Notes: generated by a model not told the origin, from the letters alone. Positions 1 to 9,271 are shown, counted from the first letter of the stretch. The stretch: DNA of 64,000 nt from Fibrobacter sp. (GCA_017412605.1 JAFPWY010000007.1:1-64000), one strand, 5' to 3'. Translations and numbers: made by a program.

Positions 1-2450
1 AGCTTTTCGTCCATGAGGGACTTGTCGGCGCTCGGGAATTCGCAGAGGTGCACGCTCACCGGAGCGTTGGCATCGACTTCGCGAACGAGAATCTGGTAGA
101 TTTCTTCGGCGAGGAGCGGGAGGAACGGAGCGAGAATCTTGGAGAAGTCCACCAGCACCTTGTACATGGTAGCATAGGCGGCGTTCTTGTCACCATCGTT
201 TTCGCTCTTCCAGAAACGGCGACGGCTGCGGCGCACGTACCAGTTCGTGAGGTCATCGACCGCGGCAATCACGGCGGGCACCACGTTGTACAGGCGGTAA
301 GCCTTCATTTCCACTTCGACCTTGGCAGCGAGATCCTGCAATGTTGCAAGCATCCAGCGGTCAAGTTCATTTTCGCTCTTGACTTCCTGACCCGGGTGCC
401 AGTTGAGCTGGCCCTTGGCGGCGTCGGCGTTGTGGTTAGAGACAAAGAATGCCACAGCGTTCCAAAGCGGCAACATCACCTGCTTCACGATGCCCTTCAC
501 GCCTTCTTCACTGAAGCGGAGGTCTTCAGCCTTCAAAGCGGCAGAGTTGATCATGAACAAGCGGATAGCGTCGGCACCCGTGCGTTCGATGAGGTCGTTC
601 GGGTCCGGGTAGTTGCGCTTGGACTTACTCATCTTGGAACCGTCTTCGGCCAAGATAATACCGTTCACAATCACGTTCTTGAATGCCGGCTTCTGGAACA
701 AAGCGTTAGAAAGCACGGTCAGCGTGTAGAACCAGCCACGAGTCTGGTCGAGGCCTTCGGCGATGAAGTCGGCCGGGAAGCTGCGTTCTACGAGTTCCTT
801 GTTTTCGAACGGGTAATGGCGGCTGGCATACGGCATAGAACCGGATTCAAACCAGCAGTCGAAAACTTCCGGCGTGCGGCGGTAAACCTTGCCGTTCTTT
901 TCAATCGTGAGCTTGTCCACAAAGTGCTTGTGCAGGTCATCGAGCTTCACGCCGGTGAGCTGCTGCAGTTCTTCGATGGAGCCCACGGCAATCATGTCGC
1001 CGTCGTCGGCAATCCACACCGGAATCGGCGTACCCCAGAAGCGGTTACGGGAAAGGTTCCAGTCGCGTGCGCCTTCGAGCCACTTGCCGAAGCGTCCGTT
1101 CTTGATGTGGTCCGGAACCCAGTTCACCGTCTGGTTGTTCTCGACCATCCATTCCTTCAAAGTCTTGGTCACGCCTTCCTTGCTCGTGACAGGGGCGTCG
1201 ATCTTGAGGAACCACGTCTTGAGGGCGCGGTACAGCAGAGGCACGCCGGTACGCCAGCAGTGCGGATAGCTATGCACGAAGGTCTCGTGCTTGAACACGC
1301 GGCCCTGTTCCTTGAGGTAGGCGATAATGCTCTTGTCGGCTTCCTTTGCGCCGAGACCCTTCCACATCGGGACCTTGTCCGTGAACTTGCCTTCGGTATC
1401 GAGCGGGTCGAACAGGCCAAGCCCGATGGAAGCACCGAGCTGGAAGTCCTCTTCACCGAAGCTCGGAGCGATATGCACCGCACCGGCACCGTCTTCGGTA
1501 CTCACGAAGTCGGCCGGGTAAATCTTGTAACGCTTTTCAAGTTCTTCCTTGCTGGCGTAGGCGTCGCTCAGGTGGAACAGCGCCTCGTAGCTCAAACCCA
1601 CGAGGTCGGAACCCTTGCAGGTATCCACGATGTTGGGGTTCTTGAAGTAGGCGGCGGTACGCGTAGCGGCACACCAGTACTTCTTGCCGTCCTGTTCAAC
1701 CAGGTTGTAGTCCATGTCCGGGCCAACCGCAATCGCGAAGTTGGACGGGAGCGTCCACGGAGTCGTCGTCCACACGAGGATGCTCGTGTCCTTGAACTTG
1801 GCGTTGTCCGTGATCAGCGGGAAAATCAAAGTGAGGGACGGGTCCTGACGGTCCTTGTAACCCTGGTTCGTCTCGAAGTTCGAAAGCGGGGTCGCGAGAG
1901 CCGGGCTGTAAGGCTGGATGCGGTAGCCCTGGTAGATGAGGCCCTTGTCGAAGCACTGCTTGAACACCCACCACACAGATTCCATGAACGTCTTGTCCAT
2001 GGTCTTGTAGCCCGTGTCGAAGTCGACCCAGCGGCCCATGCGGCGAACGGTCTTCTTCCATTCGCTGGTATATTTGAGCACCTTGCCGCGGCAAGTTTCG
2101 TTGAACTTATCGACACCGAGTTTCTGGATTTCGGCAACGCCAGCGAGACCGAGTTCGTTCTGCACGAGGGATTCAATCGGAAGACCGTGGCAGTCCCAAC
2201 CGAAACCACGCGGAACCTTCTTGCCCTTCATGGTCCAGTAACGCGGAACGATATCCTTGATGGTACCGGCAAGCAAGTGACCGTAGTGCGGAAGGCCCGT
2301 TGCAAACGGAGGGCCATCGTAGAAAGTGTACGGTTCAGTTTCCGGACGGCTATCAAGCGACTTCTTGAAGCTTTCGTCCTTGTCCCACAGAGCAAGAACA
2401 CGCTCTTCGATCTGCGGGAAAGTCTCTTCTTTCTTTACTTCACGGAACAT
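1..2450 (-). CDS. ileS: Isoleucyl-tRNA synthetase, C-terminus cut by window edge
   Basis: Class I aminoacyl-tRNA synthetase that charges tRNA-Ile in the cytoplasm. The minus strand reads from ATG at 2450 with no stop before base 1, so about 817 residues are visible and the end of the anticodon-binding region is missing. The N-terminal class I signature is PPFATGLPHYGH (HYGH in place of HIGH), and the KMSKS loop appears as DGSKMSKSKR. WVDFDTGYKTMD and SVWWVFKQ are typical IleRS sequence. A GAGGTAA ribosome-binding site lies just upstream of the ATG. A very long open frame on the opposite strand is only a codon-bias shadow. The family call is secure; only the C-terminal zinc/tRNA region cannot be assessed. 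Confidence 0.97.
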   Translation of the reverse strand, partial: MFREVKKEETFPQIEERVLALWDKDESFKKSLDSRPETEPYTFYDGPPFATGLPHYGHLLAGTIKDIVPRYWTMKGKKVPRGFGWDCHGLPIESLVQNELGLAGVAEIQKLGVDKFNETCRGKVLKYTSEWKKTVRRMGRWVDFDTGYKTMDKTFMESVWWVFKQCFDKGLIYQGYRIQPYSPALATPLSNFETNQGYKDRQDPSLTLIFPLITDNAKFKDTSILVWTTTPWTLPSNFAIAVGPDMDYNLVEQDGKKYWCAATRTAAYFKNPNIVDTCKGSDLVGLSYEALFHLSDAYASKEELEKRYKIYPADFVSTEDGAGAVHIAPSFGEEDFQLGASIGLGLFDPLDTEGKFTDKVPMWKGLGAKEADKSIIAYLKEQGRVFKHETFVHSYPHCWRTGVPLLYRALKTWFLKIDAPVTSKEGVTKTLKEWMVENNQTVNWVPDHIKNGRFGKWLEGARDWNLSRNRFWGTPIPVWIADDGDMIAVGSIEELQQLTGVKLDDLHKHFVDKLTIEKNGKVYRRTPEVFDCWFESGSMPYASRHYPFENKELVERSFPADFIAEGLDQTRGWFYTLTVLSNALFQKPAFKNVIVNGIILAEDGSKMSKSKRNYPDPNDLIERTGADAIRLFMINSAALKAEDLRFSEEGVKGIVKQVMLPLWNAVAFFVSNHNADAAKGQLNWHPGQEVKSENELDRWMLATLQDLAAKVEVEMKAYRLYNVVPAVIAAVDDLTNWYVRRSRRRFWKSENDGDKNAAYATMYKVLVDFSKILAPFLPLLAEEIYQILVREVDANAPVSVHLCEFPSADKSLMDEK

Positions 2451-2475
2451 GGGTTACCTCTTGGCCTTCGGCCAG

Positions 2476-2550
2476 GCTGTGAGCCATGAGCAGTGAGCAA
2501 CGAACAATTTCAAAAGCCCATAGCTCAAAGCTGACAGCTCACGGCTGTAT
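2476..2550. repeat. Intergenic word-like repeat patch
   Basis: This patch between ileS and the sugar transporter is built of short recurring words (GAGC, AGTGAGC, AGCTCA) and is preceded by the small palindrome GGCC-TTC-GGCC at 2463-2473. The stretch GCAGTGAGCAACGAAC at 2490-2505 recurs with one change at 20078-20093. It shows no coding signal. It belongs with similar patches at about 19.24, 20.04 and 29.40 kb. Confidence 0.5.
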
Positions 2551-2620
2551 AATTTTTCGGGCGTAAAGATAGAAAAAGGCGAGCGCAGCGGCAAAACGGA
2601 CGGGACACATAGTAACAACT

Positions 2621-2635
2621 ATTCCAACTTGGAAT
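2621..2635. promoter_or_regulatory. Perfect dyad, candidate operator of the sugar transporter
   Basis: ATTCCAA-C-TTGGAAT is a perfect 7-bp inverted repeat 90 bp upstream of the sugar transporter start codon. It lies in an AT-rich stretch that also contains TATATT around 2687-2693. The dyad is a direct observation; the operator function is inference. Confidence 0.4.
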
Positions 2636-2724
2636 AAATTCTCCACAAAAACAAAGCCTAAAACGTGGTCTTTTTCACGCCAAACAGATATATTACTTAC
2701 GAAACCTTAAACCAAGGGGACAAC

Positions 2725-4116
2725 ATGTCCAATGCAAAATCGAATTTCGGGCATATCATCCTGATTACGCTTTCCGCAGCTATTGGCGGATTTCTCTTCG
2801 GCTTCGATTCCTCCGTCATCAACGGGGCGAACGGGGCCTTAAAAATTCACTTCAACGCGACGGACTACCAGCTCGCCTGGGCTGTCTCGCTCGCCCTCAT
2901 CGGCGCCGCGGTCGGCGCCTACTTTGCCGGACGCTTGGCAGATTCCTTCGGCCGTGTCCGCTGCATGCTCGCAGCATCTGCACTCTTCCTGGTGAGCGCC
3001 ATCGGTTCCGGCGTCCCTTTCGGCATTCCTGACTTTATCGTATGGCGCGTCATCGGCGGCGTGGGTATCGGCGTGGCAAGCATCATCGCCCCCATCTACA
3101 TCGCAGAAACGGCACCGGCCCATCTGCGCGGCCGTCTCGGCTCCATGCAGCAGTTCGCCATCGTGATAGGCATCTTCGTGGCCCTGCTCTCGAACTACCT
3201 CATCGTGCGTATCGCGGGTTCTGCAAACAACACATGCATCGCCGGGTTCAAGGCTTGGCAGATCATGTTCTGGGTCGAAATCATCCCGGCGGCGCTGTAC
3301 GGTCTTGCCGCCATGCGTCTCCCGGAATCCCCCCGTTACCTTGTCTCCAAGGGCCGCCTGGAAGAGGCCAAGGAAGTCCTCGCCAAGATCGACTCCGAAG
3401 GCGTGGACAAGGAAATCGATGCCATCCACGAGACCTTCAAGAACGAAAAGCCCGCAAAGCTTGCGGACCTGCTCGAAATCGTCGGCGGCAAGAAGCGCAT
3501 CGCCCCGATTGTCTGGGCGGGCCTCGGACTTGCCATCTTGCAGCAGCTGGTGGGCATCAACGTGATTTTCTACTACGGCACAATGCTCTGGCAGAGCGTG
3601 GGCTTCGGTGAAAGCGACGCCTTCCTCACGAGCGTAATCTCGAGCGCCATCAACCTGATCATGACCATCGCCGCCATCATGCTCATCGACAGGATTGGCC
3701 GCAAGCCGCTACTCCTCATCGGTAGTATAGGCATGGCTGTCACGCTGGGAACGCTCACCATATGCTTCCTCAGCGCTAACCCCGACGGAAGCCTTCCCAG
3801 CGCAGCCGGCGTCATCGCATTGATTTCCGCGAACCTCTACATCACGTTCTTCGCGGCATCGTGGGGCCCGGTCATGTGGGTGATGTTGGGCGAAATGTTC
3901 AACAACCGCATCCGCGCCGTGGCCATCGCCATCTGCGGCCTTGCCCAGTGGGGCGCAAACTTCATCGTGACCTGGAGCTTCCCGGTGCTTACCGGCAAGG
4001 ACGGCATCGGAGTCGGGCCCACCTACCTGATTTACACCTTCTTCGCCGCGTTCAGCATATTCTTCGTCGCGAAGTTCATCAAGGAAACCAAGGGCAAAGA
4101 GCTCGAAGAAATGTAA
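2725..4116 (+). CDS. Sugar:H+ symporter, MFS sugar porter family
   Basis: Inner-membrane transporter of 463 residues, the usual length for the XylE/GLUT-type sugar porter family, with about 12 hydrophobic segments. Diagnostic motifs are GRLADSFGR after TM2, PESPRYL before the central loop, and QQLVGINVIFYYG in TM7. The start at 2725 is chosen because AAGGGGACAAC lies immediately upstream; a longer reading from 2665 would start inside the promoter region and adds non-conserved residues. It likely brings in a mono- or disaccharide released by the extracellular hydrolases, but the substrate cannot be read from sequence. It is monocistronic and followed by a rho-independent terminator. Confidence 0.9.
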   Translation: MSNAKSNFGHIILITLSAAIGGFLFGFDSSVINGANGALKIHFNATDYQLAWAVSLALIGAAVGAYFAGRLADSFGRVRCMLAASALFLVSAIGSGVPFGIPDFIVWRVIGGVGIGVASIIAPIYIAETAPAHLRGRLGSMQQFAIVIGIFVALLSNYLIVRIAGSANNTCIAGFKAWQIMFWVEIIPAALYGLAAMRLPESPRYLVSKGRLEEAKEVLAKIDSEGVDKEIDAIHETFKNEKPAKLADLLEIVGGKKRIAPIVWAGLGLAILQQLVGINVIFYYGTMLWQSVGFGESDAFLTSVISSAINLIMTIAAIMLIDRIGRKPLLLIGSIGMAVTLGTLTICFLSANPDGSLPSAAGVIALISANLYITFFAASWGPVMWVMLGEMFNNRIRAVAIAICGLAQWGANFIVTWSFPVLTGKDGIGVGPTYLIYTFFAAFSIFFVAKFIKETKGKELEEM

Positions 4117-4137
4117 TCCTCCCCCCAAACAAAAAAG

Positions 4138-4166
4138 GAACGCCTCATCTTTGGGGCGTTCTTTCT
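4138..4166 (+). terminator. Rho-independent terminator after the sugar transporter
   Basis: GAACGCC (4138-4144) pairs with GGCGTTC (4155-4161) and is followed by TTTCTTTT. It lies 22 bases after the transporter stop codon. Confidence 0.8.
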
Positions 4167-4207
4167 TTTGCAGTGAAAGCGATTTATCGTTCCGCTCGGC
4201 AGGACAA

Positions 4208-4549
4208 TTACTTTGCCCTGAGATCGGCGATTTCCTGCTCCAGTTTCTTGTTGTAGCCGTCCTGCATGGCACAGGCGTTTTTCAGGTTGTCAATTTCACC
4301 AGCCTGTTCACCCACCTTGGCCTTCAATTCTTCACACTCGGCAGCAAGGGCTTGTTCAGATTCGATGTGCTTCTTGAGTTGGCCCATCAGGTCTTCGCTG
4401 GCGGCACGGGACTGCTCGGCAACGCCCTCCGCATTCTTGATGGCGGTGTCATCTGCATTCTTCTGCACTTTCTTCTGTACTTCCCTAGCCGCGAGGAACG
4501 CGACACAGGCACCGACGGCGACACCGGCAAAAAAACTTTCAGGTTTCAT
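4208..4549 (-). CDS. Small membrane-anchored coiled-coil protein, hypothetical
   Basis: A 113-residue protein of unknown function. Residues 5-20 (FFAGVAVGACVAFLAA) form one short hydrophobic N-terminal segment. The rest is charged, with a heptad-like pattern (EDLMGQLKKHIESEQ, LEQEIADL) suggesting a coiled coil. The arrangement resembles YtxH-type small envelope proteins but no family signature is visible. The start is supported by GCGAGGTAAAAG directly upstream. It sits alone between the sugar transporter and azlCD. Confidence 0.7.
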   Translation of the reverse strand: MKPESFFAGVAVGACVAFLAAREVQKKVQKNADDTAIKNAEGVAEQSRAASEDLMGQLKKHIESEQALAAECEELKAKVGEQAGEIDNLKNACAMQDGYNKKLEQEIADLRAK

Positions 4550-4611
4550 CTTTTACCTCGCTTTTTCAGGTTCTTTTTGAACAATATAAACAAAAAAAGC
4601 GAAAAAAGCCA

Positions 4612-4932
4612 CTATTGCAACAAAAGTGCGGCGCCATCCACGCCCAAAACGGTCAAGCAGGCCACAATGGCCACCACGACCAGCCCCCGTCCGAACAAAC
4701 TCGCGATTACAGCCGTCACCAGGGCCGCGACACCGGCCACCCTGCTATCGGTCGCATAGAAGATTGCGGGCACCATCATGGCACTCAAAACGGTATAGGG
4801 CACGTAGTTCAGGAAGGACTTCCAGAAACGGCTTTCCAGCTCGCCCTTGAGCAAAATAAACGGCACCGTGCGCAACAGGTACGTGACACCGGCCATCACG
4901 AGCAGATATTCGAAATACGTCTTCAAGTCCAT
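4612..4932 (-). CDS. azlD: Branched-chain amino acid export subunit AzlD
   Basis: A 106-residue integral membrane protein with three to four hydrophobic helices; the AzlD-family pattern YLLRTVPFILL near residue 18 is visible. In the family it is the small partner of AzlC in a branched-chain amino acid exporter. The start at 4932 is chosen because its ATG overlaps the azlC stop codon (TGATG), implying translational coupling. A longer in-frame reading into azlC would be out of keeping with the family length. Confidence 0.85.
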   Translation of the reverse strand: MDLKTYFEYLLVMAGVTYLLRTVPFILLKGELESRFWKSFLNYVPYTVLSAMMVPAIFYATDSRVAGVAALVTAVIASLFGRGLVVVAIVACLTVLGVDGAALLLQ

Positions 4933-5654
4933 CAGCGGGCCTCCTGCGACGATTTCTTGGCCGGGGCATCGTCTATGGGGAACAGCGCGGCACATACCAG
5001 CGAAGCGACCACAGCGCAAATAATAATGGCAAAGCCAGCGCCTACGTCACTGAGCACAGGAACAAACTTGAACGCAAAGCTGAGCGCGACCGCAATCAGC
5101 ACGGCAACAAGCGTGGGGCGGTGGGACTTCATCGCAGGCACCACGATGGCGATAAACATGCCGTACAGGGCTACCCCCAGGGCGTTCACCACCATATCGG
5201 GCAATATCTGGCCGCAGACGGCGCCCGTAAGCGTACCGCCGCTCCAGCCCAAGTAAGGCAGCACCATGAGCCCCAGGAAATATTTCGCATTGACTTTTTC
5301 CCGCTGCGACATGGCAAGCGCATAGATCTCGTCGGTAATCCCCGTGCTCAAAAGAATGCGCTTGAACGTACCGAAACTGGGAGCCACCTTCTGCGAAAGG
5401 GAAATGGCCATCAACGAATAGCGCAAGTTGATGAACAGGCTCGCTACGGCCATCTCAATAAGCGTCCCCGTCGCAGACGCCATGATGTTAAGACCGGCGA
5501 ACTGCCCTGCCGAAGTCAAGTTCGTCATGGAAATGAGCGTCGCCAGAACCCACGAATGCAAAAGCGAACCCGCATTGATACCAAAGGCAAAGGACACCGC
5601 GAAGTACCCAATTCCTATAGGAAGTCCGTCTTTTACACCTTTCGCAAATTTCAT
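4932..5654 (-). CDS. azlC: Branched-chain amino acid exporter AzlC
   Basis: A 240-residue membrane protein of the AzlC family. It has the typical N-terminus FAKGVKDGLPIGIGYFAVSF and the segments SMTNLTSAGQFAG and TDEIYALAM. With AzlD it should form an inner-membrane exporter for branched-chain amino acids. The start at 5654 places the protein at the usual length; in-frame codons further upstream lie in an AT-rich leader. It is the first gene of the azlCD operon. Confidence 0.88.
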   Translation of the reverse strand: MKFAKGVKDGLPIGIGYFAVSFAFGINAGSLLHSWVLATLISMTNLTSAGQFAGLNIMASATGTLIEMAVASLFINLRYSLMAISLSQKVAPSFGTFKRILLSTGITDEIYALAMSQREKVNAKYFLGLMVLPYLGWSGGTLTGAVCGQILPDMVVNALGVALYGMFIAIVVPAMKSHRPTLVAVLIAVALSFAFKFVPVLSDVGAGFAIIICAVVASLVCAALFPIDDAPAKKSSQEAR

Positions 5655-5729
5655 GGCCCAAATATAGCAAAAATCTATAAGAATACTATGCAAATATGCA
5701 AATAAACGCAAAACACAAGAAAGGGTGCA

Positions 5730-5763
5730 CAAAAAAAAGGGCCCGCCGAAGCGGAACCCTTTA
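5730..5763 (-). terminator. Rho-independent terminator of the GH5 gene
   Basis: Read on the minus strand, AAAGGG-TT-CCGC-TTCG-GCGG-G-CCCTTT is followed by a run of T residues (the A run at 5731-5738 on the plus strand). It lies 20 bases after the GH5 stop codon. Confidence 0.85.
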
Positions 5764-5782
5764 ATTTCTTTTTTTAGAAGGA

Positions 5783-8491
5783 TTAGCGAATCGTGACGCG
5801 AGCAGCCTTGACTTCGCTACCGCGGACGACGCGGACCACGTAGCTACCCTTGCTCAGCTTGTCGAGGGCAACAGTGTTGGCGCCAGCGTTCATGGAAGCG
5901 GAGATGTTCTCGACAACATGACCCATCATGTCGAACACCTGGACACGGACTGCGCCGGACTTGTCAAGGTTGACAGAGAGGTTGTTGCCCTGGACACCGA
6001 TCCTGATCGTGCTGGAGACGAGGCGAGCGCCCTTGATGGACGTGACAATGTTCACGCACTGCAGGTCATCGATGTAGAGGAAGTCCTTGGACGGCTGTTC
6101 ATTAGACTTAGCCCAGCCCAGAACTTCCCAAGCCATCTTCGTAATGGCGGCATAGTTCAGGTCCTTAGGTTCGCCCCAACCATCCTGAGTGAATTCTTCC
6201 AACTTGTAGGTGGCAGTCTTCCATTCATCGGAAGCAGAAGTCTTGACATAGTGATAGTCGTAGTCCGTCACGGAACCATCCTGAATCTTGAAGCTATGTG
6301 CAGCACCCTTATAGCGGTAAGAGAGAGCGGAGCACTGGCTCAGATCAATACCCTTAGTCGTGTCGGCGTTCGTGTTCAAGCCGAGGGCGACAAACGGCCT
6401 TTCTTCATAGGTACCCGGATTCACAACGATTCCCTTCAGGCCGACGAAGCCAGCAGTACCGTTGGACGGATCGTCCGTACCCGGGAACACCACGACATAA
6501 CCCGGAAGAGCCGGATCATAGACGTTCGTGATAGTGGAGAGACCACCCGGAACGCTGTCGTTATAGGCATACCAAGTACCGGTCGTCTTCAGGACTTCAT
6601 CACCGTCTTCAACATCGTCGATATCCACGACAACCACAGTCTGGGTCGTCGGAGCCGTTCCGCTGGAGGAGTTGGCAACCGGGCCGGGGCCAACGCCAGA
6701 AGAAGAAGAGCCAGCAGGAGACGAGGTCGGGCCAGCAATAGAAGAAGAGCTGGCCGGAGCTTCCAGAGTGGAAATAGCCGTGATAAAGGCGCCATTGCAG
6801 CGGATGTCATCCACATAGAGGTAATCGTAGAGCGGCTGGATTTCGGAAGCCGGGCGGTCAACAACGCCGTTCACTTCCCAAGCCAAGCGGTTGGCCTTGC
6901 CCAAGTTGCTCTTCAAATCAGTAATCTGGGGTTCAGACCAAGTGGTATGCTGCTGGAACATATCCGGGGTCAATTCAACAGTCTTCCATTCACCCGATGC
7001 TTCGGCATCGACAAAGTGGAAGTTGTAGTTGGTGATCGTGGAGAGTTCAACGCGGAAGTTATGAGCAGCACCCTTGTACTTGTAGGAAATGGAGGTGCAC
7101 TTTGCAAATTCAGTAAAGTTCGCGGTATCCTTCGTCAGGTTCAAGCCCATGGCGACGTACGGAGCCCACTTGTAAGAACCCTGGTCAATATAGATGCCTT
7201 CCATACCGGCCATGAACTTGGAATCATTGCCATCCTTAGCGGCAATAAGCACGTCGTAGGTTTCCTTGCCGAAGTCGTTGGTGAACTTCGGGTTCGAAAT
7301 CTTCGTCGAACCACGACCATCCTTGTCGTCATCGGAGTCGGCCCAAGCAGACCAGAAGCCTCCCGTGTAGGTGTAGCGGTCGCCGTCTTCCATATCGTCG
7401 ATGAGGTCCGTCGTGGCACCATCGGCAACACCGGTGGAGAATCCGTCATCACCCGTATCGGAACCAAGGTGGTTGCCAAGACCGCAATCGGAATAAGACG
7501 GGCTCTTGTTCATCCAGCCCTTCACCATGTTACCGGAGTTGGAGTACTTCAGACCCTGGTTCAGAGTAAGGGTCGTAAAGGCTGCGGACTGTTCGGCAAT
7601 AGCGGAGGCAGACCAGTTCGCCCAGGAAACACCTTTCTGGCTCATCCAGTCAACCCAAGCCTGGCTAGCAGACTGGTTCGGAGAACCGTTACCATCAGCA
7701 CTGACGGTACCCCATTCCGTAGCGAACACGGGGACACCAGAGTTCATAGCAGATTCAGCAGCGGAAGCATAGCCACCATCCTTGGAGTGCGTCGCAGCGT
7801 AGAAATGGAGCGTACAACCGTAGTTCTTGTCGCTGATGCCCGCACCAGCACATTTGTCCGGCTGGCTGGACCATCCCGGGCTACCCACGAGGATGAGGTT
7901 GTCGGAATGCTGACGAATCACCGGAATCACGGCGTCCGCATGGGTCTTGACAGAGCCCATGTCCGTTCCTTCCGGTTCGTTCCAAATTTCGAAAATCACG
8001 TTGTCGGTCTGACCGAATTCCTCGGCAGCCCAAGCAAAGAATTCCTTGGCATCGCTAGTGTAACCATTAGCACCTTCAGTATGCCAGTCAAGGATAATGT
8101 AGATGTCGTTTTCAACGGCGGCACGAACAAGCTTGCTAACCATGGCCTTCTGGTCGTTCTTACCACCCTTTGTATAGGAACGGCCATGGCTGTCGAACTT
8201 TTCGTCACCAACGCCGAGGGCGAAACGAAGCACTTCGATTCCCATGTCCTTCACCATGAGGCCCATTGCCTGGGCAGTATAGTACACCAAGGAACTATCT
8301 GCGCCCGAGCTCCAGAAGAGACTCATACCTCTGACCTGGACGGCCTTGTCTTTGTAAGCAGGGCAAGAACCGGACAGTTTTCCGCCGTTTGCCTTAAGTT
8401 CGCCGTAGGTGCTCACAGGACCAACCCTGCTGGGCTTTACAGCGAAAGCCGCCAAAGCGGCAAGCATCATCGTTATAAAAATTTTTTTCAT
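5783..8491 (-). CDS. Secreted GH5 cellulase with two beta-sandwich modules and C-terminal sorting tail
   Basis: A 902-residue secreted glycoside hydrolase family 5 enzyme, probably an endo-beta-1,4-glucanase. Residues 1-17 form a signal peptide. The catalytic domain (about 25-340) shows DWHTEG, the acid/base Glu172 in IWNEPEG and the nucleophile Glu259 in FATEWGTV. Two related modules of about 170 residues follow, each starting with a DD(M/V)EDGD motif and resembling CBM11-type beta-sandwiches. They are separated by a Ser/Pro/Gly linker of Fibrobacter style. The last 85 residues (VQVFDMMGHVV, LSKGSYVVRVV) look like a type IX secretion sorting domain. A LacI-type operator-like palindrome lies about 200 bp upstream. 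Confidence 0.92.
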   Translation of the reverse strand: MKKIFITMMLAALAAFAVKPSRVGPVSTYGELKANGGKLSGSCPAYKDKAVQVRGMSLFWSSGADSSLVYYTAQAMGLMVKDMGIEVLRFALGVGDEKFDSHGRSYTKGGKNDQKAMVSKLVRAAVENDIYIILDWHTEGANGYTSDAKEFFAWAAEEFGQTDNVIFEIWNEPEGTDMGSVKTHADAVIPVIRQHSDNLILVGSPGWSSQPDKCAGAGISDKNYGCTLHFYAATHSKDGGYASAAESAMNSGVPVFATEWGTVSADGNGSPNQSASQAWVDWMSQKGVSWANWSASAIAEQSAAFTTLTLNQGLKYSNSGNMVKGWMNKSPSYSDCGLGNHLGSDTGDDGFSTGVADGATTDLIDDMEDGDRYTYTGGFWSAWADSDDDKDGRGSTKISNPKFTNDFGKETYDVLIAAKDGNDSKFMAGMEGIYIDQGSYKWAPYVAMGLNLTKDTANFTEFAKCTSISYKYKGAAHNFRVELSTITNYNFHFVDAEASGEWKTVELTPDMFQQHTTWSEPQITDLKSNLGKANRLAWEVNGVVDRPASEIQPLYDYLYVDDIRCNGAFITAISTLEAPASSSSIAGPTSSPAGSSSSGVGPGPVANSSSGTAPTTQTVVVVDIDDVEDGDEVLKTTGTWYAYNDSVPGGLSTITNVYDPALPGYVVVFPGTDDPSNGTAGFVGLKGIVVNPGTYEERPFVALGLNTNADTTKGIDLSQCSALSYRYKGAAHSFKIQDGSVTDYDYHYVKTSASDEWKTATYKLEEFTQDGWGEPKDLNYAAITKMAWEVLGWAKSNEQPSKDFLYIDDLQCVNIVTSIKGARLVSSTIRIGVQGNNLSVNLDKSGAVRVQVFDMMGHVVENISASMNAGANTVALDKLSKGSYVVRVVRGSEVKAARVTIR

Positions 8492-8689
8492 AACATCCTT
8501 TCCTTCTAAAAAAGTGGATTCACCTATCCCAACCTAAAAATAGATATTATTTGCAAATCTTCCTTGTAATTTATTTTGATACATTTCAACGGGTTACGAC
8601 CAAATTGCCCAAAAAGGTTCAAAATCAAGAAAAACCTAATTTTTTTAACAATTTATCACCCAAAATCCGTGATTTGTGTCACCGTTACC

Positions 8690-8705
8690 TTGTGAGCGCT
8701 CGCAT
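8690..8705. promoter_or_regulatory. LacI-type operator-like palindrome upstream of the cellulase
   Basis: TTGTGAGCGCTCGCAT matches the symmetric LacI/GalR half-site pattern TTGTGAGC-GCTCACAA at 14 of 16 positions. It sits about 200 bp upstream of the GH5 start codon in an otherwise AT-rich 340-bp intergenic region. The match is seen in the sequence; regulation is inference. Confidence 0.45.
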
Positions 8706-8776
8706 AGGAAAAAAACATTTTACACACAAGCCACATAGACCTGCGTCACAATTTATAATGAACACCGATGTGCATA

Positions 8777-8804
8777 CGAAAAAACTCCGCCGGAGCGGAG
8801 TTTT
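8777..8804 (-). terminator. Rho-independent terminator after the small secreted protein gene
   Basis: AAAACTCCGC (8781-8790) and GCGGAGTTTT (8795-8804) form a perfect 10-bp stem with a CGGA loop. On the minus strand the stem runs into a T tract. It ends the transcript of the gene at 8834-9271. Confidence 0.88.
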
Positions 8805-8833
8805 CAAAAACGTTTGAAAAGACGAGACAACGA

Positions 8834-9271
8834 TTAGTTTTCGTTGTTGTGCATTTCGATCTGTTCGCGGTCCATCGTGTGCTGCAAGTATTCCTTGAAG
8901 TCACGGTCGATGTTCACGCCGTCGAAGTCGATGTCGTCGTTTTCCAACACGAACACGGCGCTCGGGTTATCGAGCCAGCCGACCACGTCCACGCCTTCCA
9001 ATTTCATGGACTTGTCGCCCGCGGCCTGTGCTACGTATTCGATCTTGGACTTAGCAACCCAACCCTGACCGCAAGCGCCCTTGACGAGCACGGAAGTGTC
9101 ACCTTCCTTAAGGATGGTCAGTTCGTCATTGAAGCCCGCGGTGCAGACGACAGAACCGCCGTCCTTTTCCTTGGTCAGATCAACGTCACCAATCTTAGAC
9201 TTGACTTTCTTGCCTGCAGCAAAGCTAGAAGCGACCAACAGGGCAAGAGCAATAAACAACACCTTTTTCAT
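8834..9271 (-). CDS. Small secreted protein, hypothetical
   Basis: A 145-residue protein with a clear signal peptide (KKVLFIALALLVASSFAAG). The mature part is acidic, with two Cys residues (VVCTAGF, GACGQGW) spaced as for one disulfide. The pattern TSVLVKGACGQGWVAKSKI resembles an SH3-like fold. No named family is recognised. The start at 9271 is preferred over one nine codons upstream because AGGAAAG precedes it and the signal peptide then begins at once. It is monocistronic with its own terminator and divergent from mltG. Confidence 0.75.
   Translation of the reverse strand: MKKVLFIALALLVASSFAAGKKVKSKIGDVDLTKEKDGGSVVCTAGFNDELTILKEGDTSVLVKGACGQGWVAKSKIEYVAQAAGDKSMKLEGVDVVGWLDNPSAVFVLENDDIDFDGVNIDRDFKEYLQHTMDREQIEMHNNEN

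Noticed and set aside
48-2489. A long open frame of over 800 codons on the plus strand opposite ileS
   Set aside because: Its translation has no family signature, while the minus strand encodes IleRS with clear class I motifs. The C-ending codon bias leaves the antisense strand open. The same applies to long frames opposite the GH5, yidC, rnr and cytX genes.
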